A DNA stretch of 64,000 bases from CAWAPS01 sp963783945 (GTDB taxonomy: Bacteria; Actinomycetota; Acidimicrobiia; Acidimicrobiales; Palsa-688): contig CAWAPS010000006.1 in assembly GCA_963783945.1 (NCBI GenBank), positions 62,001-126,000 of the forward strand, given 5' to 3'. The stretch's first letter is position 1. Each line of letters starts with the position of its first letter. Shown here piece by piece: positions 25,585-33,936 of the stretch. The notes under the pieces were generated by a model. That model had not been told where the DNA came from. It saw only the letters and a list, made by a program, of their open reading frames with translations, and did not search any database. Both the position numbers and the translations under genes were made by a program.

Positions 25585-25740
25585 GTGTACGCCACGATCG
25601 TTGTACAGATGAAGGCCGCCGATCCCGGGCGTGGCCTCCTCTTGACCGGGGGCGGGCCGGACCACCGTGAGCCCCTGGTCAACGCAGGTAAGCGACTACC
25701 ACCTGCGGCCCGCCTATGCGAGAACCAAGGACTCACATGA
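25585..25740 (+). CDS. Possible 51-residue protein coupled to the phosphatase gene
   Basis: GTG 25585 follows a strong GAGGAGG site by 7 nt, and the 51-codon frame (beginning MYATIVVQMKAADPGRGLL) ends in a TGA that overlaps the ATG of the tyrosine phosphatase (ATGA). The signal strength and the overlap favour a translated small gene; there is no domain I recognise. The 236 bp between the ferredoxin and this ORF hold nothing visible. Confidence 0.45.
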   Translation: MYATIVVQMKAADPGRGLLLTGGGPDHREPLVNAGKRLPPAARLCENQGLT

Positions 25741-26495
25741 CGAGCTGGATCGACCTCGACGGCGCCCACAACGTGCGTGACCTCGGCGGCCTTCCCGCGG
25801 CCGGCGGTCGGACTCAACCGGGTGTGCTGCTCCGCTCGGACGCCCTCGACGCCTGCACGCCGGCGGACGTGAACCAACTCGTCGACAGCATCGGTCTGGC
25901 CCATGTAATCGATCTGCGCACCAGAGCCGAACGGACCGAACGCGGCCGCGGTCTCCTCGGCGACTCGAAGGTCCGCTACACCGAGCTATCACTCATAGAT
26001 GAGGTCCAGGCGGCGCAGAGAAACACCAACCGGGCCGAGGCCTTCGCCGTCGGGGAGGATCCGTCGCGGATAATGGCCGACGGCTATGTACAGCTGCTCG
26101 AGATGGGCGGGGGCCCGTTCCTGACGGCGTTGGAGCGCATCGTGGCGCCGGGCGGTACACCCGTCCTGGTCCACTGCGCCGCCGGTAAGGACCGAACGGG
26201 GGTCATGATCGCCGTCCTGCTCGATGCCGCCGGGGTGGACCGGGACGCCATCGTGGCCGACTACGCCGCCACCCATGAACGCATGGCGCCGATCGTGGCC
26301 CGGTTGCGCGCCGCAAGAGACTTCCAGAAGGTGGCGGCGGAGATCCCGGCATTCGTGATGGAAGCCAGGTCGGCGACGATGGAACTGTTTCTCCAGGACC
26401 TGGACGACCGCTGGAAGGGCGCCTCGAATTTCCTGATCGCGAATGGCGCAAGCGCGGAGACCCTCGAGAGCTGGCGCTCCCTGTTCGTGGTCTAG
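25737..26495 (+). CDS. Tyrosine-protein phosphatase, PtpB-like
   Basis: A 252-residue protein-tyrosine/lipid phosphatase of the Y_phosphatase3 family. The start shows GAHNVRDLGGLP, and the P-loop is HCAAGKDRTG with nucleophile C147; an aspartate in DLRTRAERTERG follows the atypical PtpB-type pattern. ATG 25737 overlaps the preceding small ORF. Mycobacterial PtpB acts on phosphotyrosine and phosphoinositides; here the target is unknown. Confidence 0.9.
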   Translation: MTSWIDLDGAHNVRDLGGLPAAGGRTQPGVLLRSDALDACTPADVNQLVDSIGLAHVIDLRTRAERTERGRGLLGDSKVRYTELSLIDEVQAAQRNTNRAEAFAVGEDPSRIMADGYVQLLEMGGGPFLTALERIVAPGGTPVLVHCAAGKDRTGVMIAVLLDAAGVDRDAIVADYAATHERMAPIVARLRAARDFQKVAAEIPAFVMEARSATMELFLQDLDDRWKGASNFLIANGASAETLESWRSLFVV

Positions 26496-26521
26496 GCCGG
26501 GGCGGGGGTAGCCGCCGGCGT

Positions 26522-27847
26522 TCAGGCTGAGCGTTCGGGCTCGGCACGCGACTCGCAGCCAGAAGGCGGATCGCTGCTACTCGGCGCATCGGCGCCACGC
26601 CCGGAGCCCCGGCGGAAATGCCGGAACCCGGGCATGGCGGCGGCCAGCACGACGGCTCCGGCCATACAAGCCAGTCCACCGGACACTACGGAGAACTGGG
26701 TGGACACCGCGGTCGCCACCGCGCCTGACTCCAGGTCACCCAGGCGGGGACCGCCTTCGACCACCGCGATCTGCAGGGAGGCGATCCGGCCGCGGAGCGC
26801 CTCAGGGACCGACGATTGCAGGATGGCGCTGCGCAGGACGGCCGACACCACATCCGCCCAGCCCGCCACGCCGAGGAGTATGAGGGCCACCACGAGCACG
26901 TGCACGAACCCGAAGGCGGCAACAGCCGCGCCCCACACGCAGACCGCCACGATGACAGCCCACGCCTGGCGCCGGACCCGTTCCAGCCATCCCGTGGTGA
27001 CCGCGCCGAGCAGGGCGCCGGCTCCCGGTGCGGCGTAGAGGAACCCCAGGGTGCCGGCCCCACCGTGGAAAACCGACACCGCCATGGCCGGGAAGAGCGC
27101 TCTCGGCATTCCGAACACCATGGCGTTGAGATCGATCAGATAAGCGCCCTGCAGCGGCTGGCGGCCCTTCAGGTATCGCACTCCCTCCGTGATCGACGCC
27201 GGCTTGCGGCGCCCACCCGGCGCCGCCGGCCGCAACGAGGCCGTCCGGACCACGGGCGACATCCTCAGCGCACTTACCGCAGAGACGATGTAGGCCGCCG
27301 CGACCAGGGCGAACACCCAGCCGAGCCCGATTCCGCTGATGAGCAATCCGGAAACGGCCGGCGCCACGACCATGGCCGACTGGTCGACTACCTGCATGGT
27401 GGCGTAGGCCGCCACCAGGCGCCCGGCGGGCACGAGCGCCGGGACGGCGGCGTGGCCCACGGCCGAGACCACTCCCCCGAACCCGGCGGCCAGGGCGCTG
27501 ACCAGGTAGATGGCCACGACCGAGGGGTGGGTCAGGGCGGCGTTGACGGCCAACCCCGCTGCGGTCAGGGCCAGGAGCACCGCTGTGACCACCAGTATTC
27601 GCCGCCGGTCGAACGCGTCGCCGAGCGAACCGCCCGCGAACGCCCCCAGGATCAGCGGGACCAGCTGGGCCAGGCTCACGGCCCCGACCTGAAGTGAGGA
27701 CCCGGTGAGGGCGTACACCTCGAACGCCACCGCCACCACCGCCAGCTGAGCCGCAAACACCCCGGCCAGCTGGCCGGTGAACAGCAGCCGGAAGTCCCGG
27801 CCCTCCCGCAGCGGCCCCAGGTCGAGAAATATTCGGCGTCGCGGCAC
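26522..27847 (-). CDS. MFS exporter (EntS/MFS_3-like)
   Basis: A 441-residue transporter with about 12 membrane helices. LREGRDFRLLFTGQLAGVFA opens the first helix, and the loop GSLGDAFDRRRILV is the MFS motif A. The arrangement matches the EntS-type branch (siderophore or drug efflux). It starts at GTG 27847 and is divergent from a MerR regulator 68 bp away, which probably controls it. Substrate unknown. Confidence 0.87.
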   Translation of the reverse strand: MPRRRIFLDLGPLREGRDFRLLFTGQLAGVFAAQLAVVAVAFEVYALTGSSLQVGAVSLAQLVPLILGAFAGGSLGDAFDRRRILVVTAVLLALTAAGLAVNAALTHPSVVAIYLVSALAAGFGGVVSAVGHAAVPALVPAGRLVAAYATMQVVDQSAMVVAPAVSGLLISGIGLGWVFALVAAAYIVSAVSALRMSPVVRTASLRPAAPGGRRKPASITEGVRYLKGRQPLQGAYLIDLNAMVFGMPRALFPAMAVSVFHGGAGTLGFLYAAPGAGALLGAVTTGWLERVRRQAWAVIVAVCVWGAAVAAFGFVHVLVVALILLGVAGWADVVSAVLRSAILQSSVPEALRGRIASLQIAVVEGGPRLGDLESGAVATAVSTQFSVVSGGLACMAGAVVLAAAMPGFRHFRRGSGRGADAPSSSDPPSGCESRAEPERSA

Positions 27848-27915
27848 GAACCCTATCCTGCAGGTTCAAGTCGGCTTTAATGCAAGCCAGGAAGTAACGG
27901 GAGGGAGGAGGCGGC
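27848..27915. promoter_or_regulatory. Divergent MFS/MerR control region
   Basis: This 68-bp gap contains the palindrome CCTGCAGG (27857-27864), an inverted repeat GGCTT-N6-AAGCC (27873-27877 / 27884-27888) spanning a TTTAAT box, and a strong ribosome binding site GGGAGGGAGGAGG before GTG 27916. The dyads are candidate MerR sites. Confidence 0.4.
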
Positions 27916-28371
27916 GTGACAGCTACCAGCCCGGCGAGCGACATCCTACCGATCGACCAGGTAGCGCGGCGGCTGGGCATACGGGCGTCGGCCATTCGCT
28001 ATTACGAGCAGCGGGGCCTGCTCGAGCCCGTCTCCCGGCATTCGGGCCGGAGGTGGTACGGGCCCGCGGAGCTGCGGCGGCTGGCGATCATCAAGTACTG
28101 GCAGGAATCCGGGCTCATGAGCCTCGAGGAGATCGCCGAGGTCCTGGCCCGGCCGGCGACCAAGGACTGGAAGGTGGTGATGGAAGAGCGAATAGCCGCC
28201 TTGAACACCCGGATCGAGCAGATGAGGTCGGCCCGGGACTTTCTCGAGCACGTCCTCTCCCACCATCCGGACTCCTCTCCCGACGGTTGCGCCCACTACG
28301 AGGCGCTGATCTGGGAATCGGGCGAGCGAGGCCGCCGTGGACCTCATGGTTTTGAAGGGTCGCCGGAATGA
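27916..28371 (+). CDS. MerR-family transcriptional regulator
   Basis: A 151-residue regulator: winged helix at the N-terminus (IDQVARRLGIRASAIRYYEQ, then GLLEPVSRHSGRRWY), followed by the dimerisation coiled coil (EERIAALNTRIEQMRSARDF). The C-terminus is short, with a single Cys, so it is not a classical thiol-metal MerR. The start GTG 27916 follows a GGGAGGGAGGAGG site. It is divergent from an MFS exporter and overlaps the MBL hydrolase gene (ATGA), implying joint control of efflux and a hydrolase. Confidence 0.9.
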   Translation: MTATSPASDILPIDQVARRLGIRASAIRYYEQRGLLEPVSRHSGRRWYGPAELRRLAIIKYWQESGLMSLEEIAEVLARPATKDWKVVMEERIAALNTRIEQMRSARDFLEHVLSHHPDSSPDGCAHYEALIWESGERGRRGPHGFEGSPE

Positions 28372-29198
28372 GCGGGGAGGATTTGTCCCGACCCATATGC
28401 CGAACGTGCGGGGTTCAATACGACTCCGCTCGTGACGACTGCCCGGTCTGCCTCGACGATCGCCAGTACGTGGGGTGGGGCGGTCAACGGTGGACGTCGC
28501 TCACCGAGATGCAAATCGAGGGCTACCGGGGCCGCCTGGCCGAGGAGGGCGAGGATGTCGTAGGCGTCGGCTGCGACCCGGGGTTTGCCATCGGCCAGAG
28601 AGCCCTGTTGCTGCGAGCGGATTCCGGAAACGTCATGTGGGACTGCATCAGCTACATCGATGACGACCTGGTGAGCCGCATCCGGGAGCTGGGCGGCATC
28701 AGCGCCTTCGCCATAAGCCATCCCCACTTCTACGGCAGCATGATCGAGTGGAGCCGGGCCTTCGACGCCCCGGTGTTCATCCACGCCGGCGACCGCGAGT
28801 GGGTCAGCCGCACCGACCCGGCGGTAACGCTCTGGGAGGGCTCCGAGCGCCAGATCGGTCCGGACATCACCCTCATAAATCTCGGGGTGCACTTTGCGGG
28901 CGGGACCGTGCTGCACCGGGCCGGGCGGCAAGGGAGACCCGGCGCGCTCTTCAGTGGGGACATCGTGCAGGTCGTGATGGACCGTCGCTGGGTGAGCTTC
29001 ATGTACAGCTACCCGAACCTCATCCCTGAGAGGCCCGAGACCGTCCGCCAGGCGCTCGAACGGCTCGAGCCGTACGACTTCGACCGGATATACGGCGCCT
29101 GGTGGGGTCGCATCGTCTCCACCGACGGCCCGGCGGCGGTGCGCCGCTCGGCCGAGCGCTACCTGCGGTTCGCAACCGGGTTGGACGGCGGGGCGTGA
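28368..29198 (+). CDS. MBL-fold hydrolase with N-terminal zinc ribbon
   Basis: A 276-residue protein. Residues 11-36 carry four cysteines in CRTCGVQYDSARDDCPVCLD, a zinc ribbon. The rest is a metallo-beta-lactamase fold (ISHPHFYGSMIEWSRAF, HAGDREWV, ALFSGDIVQVV). The usual HxHxDH is reduced to HPHFYGS, so the metal site is altered, as in a known group of actinobacterial and fungal MBL proteins. It is co-translated with the MerR regulator. Confidence 0.82.
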   Translation: MSGEDLSRPICRTCGVQYDSARDDCPVCLDDRQYVGWGGQRWTSLTEMQIEGYRGRLAEEGEDVVGVGCDPGFAIGQRALLLRADSGNVMWDCISYIDDDLVSRIRELGGISAFAISHPHFYGSMIEWSRAFDAPVFIHAGDREWVSRTDPAVTLWEGSERQIGPDITLINLGVHFAGGTVLHRAGRQGRPGALFSGDIVQVVMDRRWVSFMYSYPNLIPERPETVRQALERLEPYDFDRIYGAWWGRIVSTDGPAAVRRSAERYLRFATGLDGGA

Positions 29199-29512
29199 CC
29201 GCCGGCTAAGAGGGCGGCCGGCTGATCGCCGGAGCGCGACGGCTCGCGGTGCTCGAAGCGGCGCTGGCGCTCGGGCCGGGCCGGGCCAGGCCCCGGGGGG
29301 GCGGGGGGTATCGGTGCGAGCGGGGTGCGACGGGGGGGCCGGTCCGGCATGAGGCGGGGGGCGGGTCCGGCACGAGGCAGGGGGCGGGTGTGAGCGAGGT
29401 ACAGGCGGGGTGCGGCCGGGGCCGGCCCGGGGCGGGCCGACAACGACGGCCGGCGCCGACCACGATTGGCCGGCTCCACCCCACCCACCGGACGCCAACG
29501 TCCCAATTGCCG
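29199..29512. other. G-rich intergenic stretch with short tandem repeat
   Basis: About 310 bp with strong G bias on the plus strand and runs of up to seven G (29290-29340). Two copies of a 23-bp unit GGTCCGGCAYGAGGC plus RGGGGGCG lie at 29341-29363 and 29364-29386, with a weaker third after it. Open frames here have no coding-like third-position pattern. Guanine-run spacing would allow G-quadruplexes. Confidence 0.5.
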
Positions 29513-29605
29513 GAATTTCTCGTAGACAATTCGTTTTCTCGGTGTCGAATCGCACGTAATACGTGCGAAATGACTACGAGAACACAAAAGGTCTACGAGA
29601 AATTC
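29513..29605. repeat. Nested palindromic element, copy A
   Basis: Outer perfect 15-bp arms GAATTTCTCGTAGAC (29513-29527) and GTCTACGAGAAATTC (29591-29605); a middle imperfect pair (GTTTTCTCGGTGTC against GACTACGAGAACAC); and an inner perfect hairpin TCGCACGT-AAT-ACGTGCGA (29550-29568). The element is far more AT-rich than its surroundings. A diverged collinear copy is at 40603-40703. From 29606 to 29831 no further feature is visible. Confidence 0.85.
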
Positions 29606-29831
29606 GCCGGGCGGATGGCGGGGCGGGTCAGGCTCGCGGCAGGGGCAGGATCGGGCTCGCAGAGGGCGGGGCGAGACCCCAGGCCGCGAACAGCGACGGG
29701 TGCATATCGAGGCCCACCACCAATGGGGGTGCCCGGCTTCCGACCCGGGAGCGTCCGGGGCGGCGAGCCCTGATCGGCGGCTATTTCGGCGATGGCCAGG
29801 CGGGCAGTCCCGGGACCGGCCGCCGGCGCGC

Positions 29832-30191
29832 TCAAAACGGCGATGGTTGGTTGTGGATGACCGCCAAGCTCACGATCCGGCCGTCGCGGACACTGAAGTA
29901 GTTGGACATGACCAGCTCGTCGGGCAGGTTGGTCTTGTCGTACTCGCCGTCGTAGCGGGCCCGCACGATCGTGTCGCCGTAGTGATCGACGACCTCGAGC
30001 ACCTCCATGGTGACCTTGTCCCCCACCATCTCCTTTTCCACCCACTTCCTGATGGCATCCCGGCCGGCGATCTCCCGGCGGGCGTCGTTCACGTACGCGT
30101 CGGGAGCGAACGTGGCGACGATGGCGTCGACGTCAAAGGCGTTGACGGCGTCGATGTGCTCGGCCACGACTCCGTTCAGCTCGCTTGTCAT
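29832..30191 (-). CDS. SnoaL/NTF2-like protein
   Basis: A 119-residue protein with the NTF2-like cone fold pattern: HIDAVNAFDVDAIVATFAPDAYVND, then AGRDAIRKWVEKEMVG, EVVDHYGDTIVRARYDGEYD and a final FSVRDGRIVSLAVI. ATG 30191 has a good AAAGGA site. Members are isomerases, cyclases or ligand-binding proteins; no catalytic assignment is possible. Divergent from a MerR/GyrI regulator. Confidence 0.85.
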   Translation of the reverse strand: MTSELNGVVAEHIDAVNAFDVDAIVATFAPDAYVNDARREIAGRDAIRKWVEKEMVGDKVTMEVLEVVDHYGDTIVRARYDGEYDKTNLPDELVMSNYFSVRDGRIVSLAVIHNQPSPF

Positions 30192-30286
30192 CTGATGTCC
30201 TTTCTCCGTGTTCGCCGGCCCGTCCGGGCTGGCACTTCCCACCCTCGTGGATGCCGCGACTGGAGGGTCAAGACCTTTCTTCGGAG

Positions 30287-30317
30287 TTGACTCTCCCCTT
30301 AGGGGAGACATCAGACT
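30287..30317 (+). promoter_or_regulatory. MerR-type promoter/operator
   Basis: TTGACT (30287-30292), a 19-nt spacer and CAGACT (30312-30317). The spacer carries a perfect dyad TCTCCCC-TTA-GGGGAGA (30292-30308). The long 19-nt spacer with a central palindrome is the classic MerR-activated layout. The GTG start at 30322 or 30325 is 4-7 nt downstream, so the transcript is leaderless or nearly so. Confidence 0.72.
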
Positions 30318-30321
30318 GGCG

Positions 30322-31149
30322 GTGGTGACGTCATCCCTCGCGATCGGCGATTTCTCCCGGGCCACCCACCTCAGCGTCAAGACCCTGCGCCACTACCACC
30401 GCGTCGGGCTGCTGGAGCCCGCCGACGTCGATCCGGAGACTGGATATCGCCGCTACAACACGGATCAGATACCGACGGCGCAAGTGATCCGGCGCTTCCG
30501 GGACCTCGATATGCCCCTCGACGACATCGGGGCAGTGCTGGCCACTCGAGACCTCGCTTCGCGGAATGAGCTCATCGCCGCCCATTTGAAGCGACTGGAA
30601 ACCGACCTGGCCCGCACCCAGTCTGCGGTGGCTTCCCTGCGCGACCTACTCGAGTCCGCTCCGTCGGCGGAGCCCGTCACCCACCGACGGGTCGACCCGG
30701 CTCCTGCTGCCGCGATCAGCGAAATCGTCGACGTGAGCGACGCCCTATCCTGGTTTCGAGGAGCTCTCGGCGAGTTGAGCGCAACCCTGGCCACCCAGGA
30801 CGTGGCCGTTCTGGGTGCGGCAGGCGGGATATACGCCAACGAGCTGTTCTCCGACGAGCGGGGCGAGGCCACTCTGTTCATCCCTTGCCGGGGCGCCATT
30901 CACCCCTTGGGGCGGATCACGCCGGTTGTGGTGCCCGGCGCCGAGCTGGCCACCACTGTGCACACCGGCCCCCACTCCGACATCGACCGCGCCTACGGCT
31001 TGCTGGCCACCTACGTCACCAAGCACGCCCTGGGCGTCGACGGTCCCGTCCGGGAGTACTACCTCGTCGGGCCCAACGAGACGGCCGACGAGTCAGAGTG
31101 GCGGACCGAGATCGGCTGGCCCATATTCGCCACCAGCAAGCCGGGGTAG
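30322..31149 (+). CDS. MerR-family regulator with GyrI-like effector domain
   Basis: A 275-residue regulator of the BmrR/BltR type. The N-terminal winged helix is IGDFSRATHLSVKTLRHYHR, with VGLLEPADVDPETGYRRY and QIPTAQVIRRFRDLDMPLDD; a coiled coil follows (LKRLETDLARTQSAVASLRD). From about residue 125 a GyrI-like drug-binding domain extends to the end (VVVPGAELATTVHTGPHSDI, REYYLVGPNETAD). Adjacent GTG codons at 30322 and 30325 are the possible starts, both just after the MerR-type promoter. It likely senses a hydrophobic compound and controls its own and the divergent SnoaL gene. Confidence 0.9.
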   Translation: MVTSSLAIGDFSRATHLSVKTLRHYHRVGLLEPADVDPETGYRRYNTDQIPTAQVIRRFRDLDMPLDDIGAVLATRDLASRNELIAAHLKRLETDLARTQSAVASLRDLLESAPSAEPVTHRRVDPAPAAAISEIVDVSDALSWFRGALGELSATLATQDVAVLGAAGGIYANELFSDERGEATLFIPCRGAIHPLGRITPVVVPGAELATTVHTGPHSDIDRAYGLLATYVTKHALGVDGPVREYYLVGPNETADESEWRTEIGWPIFATSKPG

Positions 31150-31310
31150 CAGCCCCCGGGCGGCATTGCCGGACCAAGAGATTTTGGAGCCCCCGGCCCT
31201 CGCTGGCGAGAATGTCGTCGGGCTGATCAGTCGGCACAGCTCCGGAGATATCAGAATTTCGCGCCGAGACCGCGTCGTCCGTTTCGTAGTCGAGCCGAAC
31301 AATCAGGGCC

Positions 31311-31961
31311 TTAACGCCCGACGAGGCCGTGGTCGTAGGCGAAGACGATGGCCGCCGCCCGGTCCCGCAGTCGAAGCTTGGCGAACAGGTGATTGACGTG
31401 GGTTTTCACCGTTCCCTCGCCGACAAACAGGTACTCGGCGATCTCGGGGTTGGTTAATCCCTGCCCGATCAGGCCGAGCACCTCCCGCTCTCGCCCGGTG
31501 AGCTGATCGAGCCCGCCCGCCCGAGCCGGTGGGCTGGGTGGGGCGGCGCGGTAAACGTCGAGGACCCGGGCCGTCACCGCTGGGTCGAGCCAGGCCCCGC
31601 CGGCTGCTACGACCTTCACCGCCCGGTGGAGCTCCTCGGCGGGCACCCCTTTAAGCACAAACCCGGCGGCCCCGGCGCGAAGCATTCCCGCCAGCGCTTC
31701 GTCGTCGTCGAAAGTGGTCAGGGCCAAAACCGGAGGCGAGGGCCGGTCGGCCCGTAGTTGCCGGGTAGCGGCCACCCCGTCCAGGCCCGGCATTCGTACG
31801 TCCATCACCACCACGTCCGGCTCCGCTTCGTTCACCGCGGCGAGGACGTCCGTGCCGTCCGCGCACTCCCCGGCTATCTCGAAACCGAACTGCTCCCGCA
31901 GTATCCCGCGCAGGCCGGCCCGAACGAGCTCCTGGTCGTCCACTAGCAGCACCCTGATCAT
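31311..31961 (-). CDS. NarL/LuxR-family response regulator
   Basis: A 216-residue response regulator: receiver domain with D54 in VVVMDVRMPG as phosphorylation site and the K in GFVLKG, then a LuxR-type HTH (LTGREREVLGLIGQGLTNPE, EGTVKTHVNHLFAKL). It overlaps the histidine kinase gene by 4 nt and closes a four-gene operon with an ABC exporter, whose expression it probably controls. The 161 bp before the convergent MerR/GyrI gene contain nothing clear. Confidence 0.95.
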   Translation of the reverse strand: MIRVLLVDDQELVRAGLRGILREQFGFEIAGECADGTDVLAAVNEAEPDVVVMDVRMPGLDGVAATRQLRADRPSPPVLALTTFDDDEALAGMLRAGAAGFVLKGVPAEELHRAVKVVAAGGAWLDPAVTARVLDVYRAAPPSPPARAGGLDQLTGREREVLGLIGQGLTNPEIAEYLFVGEGTVKTHVNHLFAKLRLRDRAAAIVFAYDHGLVGR

Positions 31962-33121
31962 GTCGGGCCCGAGCCGGGTACCGCGACCACGGGTAGCGAC
32001 GCGTGGACCAGCCAGCCGTGACCGCCCGGGCCGGCGGTACAGGAGCCGTCGACCGCCTTGGCCCGTTCTTGCATGCTTTCGAGGCCCATGCCCGTGCCGT
32101 TTCCGGGTGGGCCGCTGCTGTCAACCGTCAGTTCGACCCGGTCGGGGCCGCCACCGACCCGGACAGCCACGGCCGAACCAGGCGCATGCTTGGTCGCGTT
32201 GGTCAGTGCCTCCTGAACAATGCGATAGACCGTGGACCCGGTCGTGGCCGGCACCGCCGCCACTTCAGCGTCGACGACCAGGCTTATATCGGCACCGGCG
32301 TGGCGGAGCTGTTCGACGAGCCGGGGTACCTGGTCCAGCCCCGGTACCGGCGGGGCGATGCCTCCTCCCGAGGGAGGGCCCACCAGCCCGATGGTGGCTC
32401 GCACCTCGGCCAGGCTCTGACGGCCGAGTCGTTCGGCTTCGGCCAGAGCCCGGGCGGCATCGGCAGGGTCGTGCTCCACCGCCAGCCGGGCCGAGGTCAC
32501 GTGGAGGAGAGAGACCGTCAGCCCGTGGGCGATGACATCGTGAAGCTCCCGTGCGATCCGATTGCGCTCCTCGATCCGGGATTGCTCGGCCAACTCGGTC
32601 TGCGCCGCTTTCAACCGCTCGACAAGCACGAACTCGTGCCTGATCAGAAGCGTGGCCAGCACGCTCACCGTCACCCCGGCGGCCCACGGAGCCCACCCCG
32701 GGTCCCGCCCGGCCCACAGCCACTCGGCCCCGAACAGCAGAACACTGCCCGCCCAGTAGGCGATACCAGGCCAGATCCCCCCGCAAAGCACGCACCAGGC
32801 GGCCAGGACCACGATGGCAAACCAGCAGATGTCGCGGGAATCGCCGTTCCCGAGCAGGACGACTCCCGCCGTGGCGATGGCAGCCCAGGCCAGGGTCAAA
32901 CGGGAGCGAAACAGGAACAGCGGTATTCCCGCGAGCAACCCTACCGCCACGCCGAGAGCGGCTCGGGCCGGGTGGTCGGCCACCTGCGTGGCCAGCCCGA
33001 TGACGAGAAACACTGCGAACCCGGCCAAGCCCAGCCAACCCGACAACCGATCGAGAGACGCCGGCCCGGGAAAAGCGGCACCCCGTGCGGGGAATGGCGC
33101 GGGTTCGGGCACCGGGCCCAT
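31958..33121 (-). CDS. DesK/NarX-type sensor histidine kinase
   Basis: A 387-residue membrane kinase. Five or six hydrophobic segments in residues 25-165 form the sensor; the HisKA_3 box ERNRIARELHDVIAHGLTVS carries H194; the ATPase part has YRIVQEALTNATKHAPGS (N box) and GTGMGLESMQERA (G box). I start at ATG 33121; the longer open frame upstream runs through the permease gene and is not coding-like. The membrane-embedded sensor without a large external domain suits detection of envelope-active compounds. Confidence 0.92.
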   Translation of the reverse strand: MGPVPEPAPFPARGAAFPGPASLDRLSGWLGLAGFAVFLVIGLATQVADHPARAALGVAVGLLAGIPLFLFRSRLTLAWAAIATAGVVLLGNGDSRDICWFAIVVLAAWCVLCGGIWPGIAYWAGSVLLFGAEWLWAGRDPGWAPWAAGVTVSVLATLLIRHEFVLVERLKAAQTELAEQSRIEERNRIARELHDVIAHGLTVSLLHVTSARLAVEHDPADAARALAEAERLGRQSLAEVRATIGLVGPPSGGGIAPPVPGLDQVPRLVEQLRHAGADISLVVDAEVAAVPATTGSTVYRIVQEALTNATKHAPGSAVAVRVGGGPDRVELTVDSSGPPGNGTGMGLESMQERAKAVDGSCTAGPGGHGWLVHASLPVVAVPGSGPT

Positions 33122-33198
33122 CGTACGGCCGGCACCTGGCGGACAGTAGGGCTCAACGGGGGACCGGCCGGAAGCCGGCCCCTCGCTCGTGCTCACCG

Positions 33199-33936
33199 TC
33201 AAAGGCCTGACCGGCGCACGGCCAGGACAGAGGCGATCACCGCCAGGCCGGCAACTACGACCAGAGACCCGGCGGCCGTTCCCAGCCCGAGCCAAGGGTC
33301 TCGTACTGCATCGGTGACCCGGGTCAGTGGCAGATAGCCGGCGACAGTGCGCAAAGCCGAGCCCATCACGTGGGGCGGGGGCCCACCTGCTCCGAGCAGG
33401 AAAGAAGGGAAAAACAGGACCAGCCCGACGGCCTGGGCGGCGCGGGCGGAGGGCAGGACCGATCCGAGCACGATGCCGATGCTCACGAAGGCGACGGCGC
33501 CGAGCAGGCCGGCCAGCGCCACTTGCGGGACATGACGCATCGGAGGCAGCCCGTACACCGGGGCGGCGACGGCGAGCAGAGTGGCGCAGCCCACAACTGT
33601 GGCCGCCAGCCCGGTGACCAACTGCGCCAGGGCGAAGGACCATCTGGGAAACCCGGCCGCCGCGAAGCGACGCAGCACCCCCCGCTCCCGGTAGGAAGCC
33701 AGGTGTACAGGGACCATGATCAAACCGGTGGCAGCGATGACGACGGTGAGGTACGAGGCCACGTACCAATGGGAGGGGTTGACCCAGTCGAACGCAACGC
33801 TCGGACTCGTCCCGAATGAGCCGCCGATTATGAGCATCGTCACCACCGGGAATACGAAGACGAAGGTCAACGCCAGTGGCTCGCGGGTCATGAGAGTGAG
33901 CTCGGCGCGAATCAGGCGGCTCGCCGCAGTCGTCAT
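33199..33936 (-). CDS. ABC-2 type permease
   Basis: A 245-residue membrane protein with six predicted helices (ALTFVFVFPVVTMLIIGGSF is the first; GLVLFFPSFLLGAGGPP the fifth) and the ABC2 signature region YLPLTRVTDAVRDPWLG. ATG 33936 overlaps the ATPase stop (ATGA). With the ATPase it forms a drug or lipid exporter of the daunorubicin type. Confidence 0.92.
   Translation of the reverse strand: MTTAASRLIRAELTLMTREPLALTFVFVFPVVTMLIIGGSFGTSPSVAFDWVNPSHWYVASYLTVVIAATGLIMVPVHLASYRERGVLRRFAAAGFPRWSFALAQLVTGLAATVVGCATLLAVAAPVYGLPPMRHVPQVALAGLLGAVAFVSIGIVLGSVLPSARAAQAVGLVLFFPSFLLGAGGPPPHVMGSALRTVAGYLPLTRVTDAVRDPWLGLGTAAGSLVVVAGLAVIASVLAVRRSGL

Noticed and set aside
33122..33769. Extension of the histidine kinase frame to a 603-residue ORF
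   Set aside because: The added part lies antisense-frame within the ABC permease gene and carries no domain; the kinase is complete from ATG 33121.
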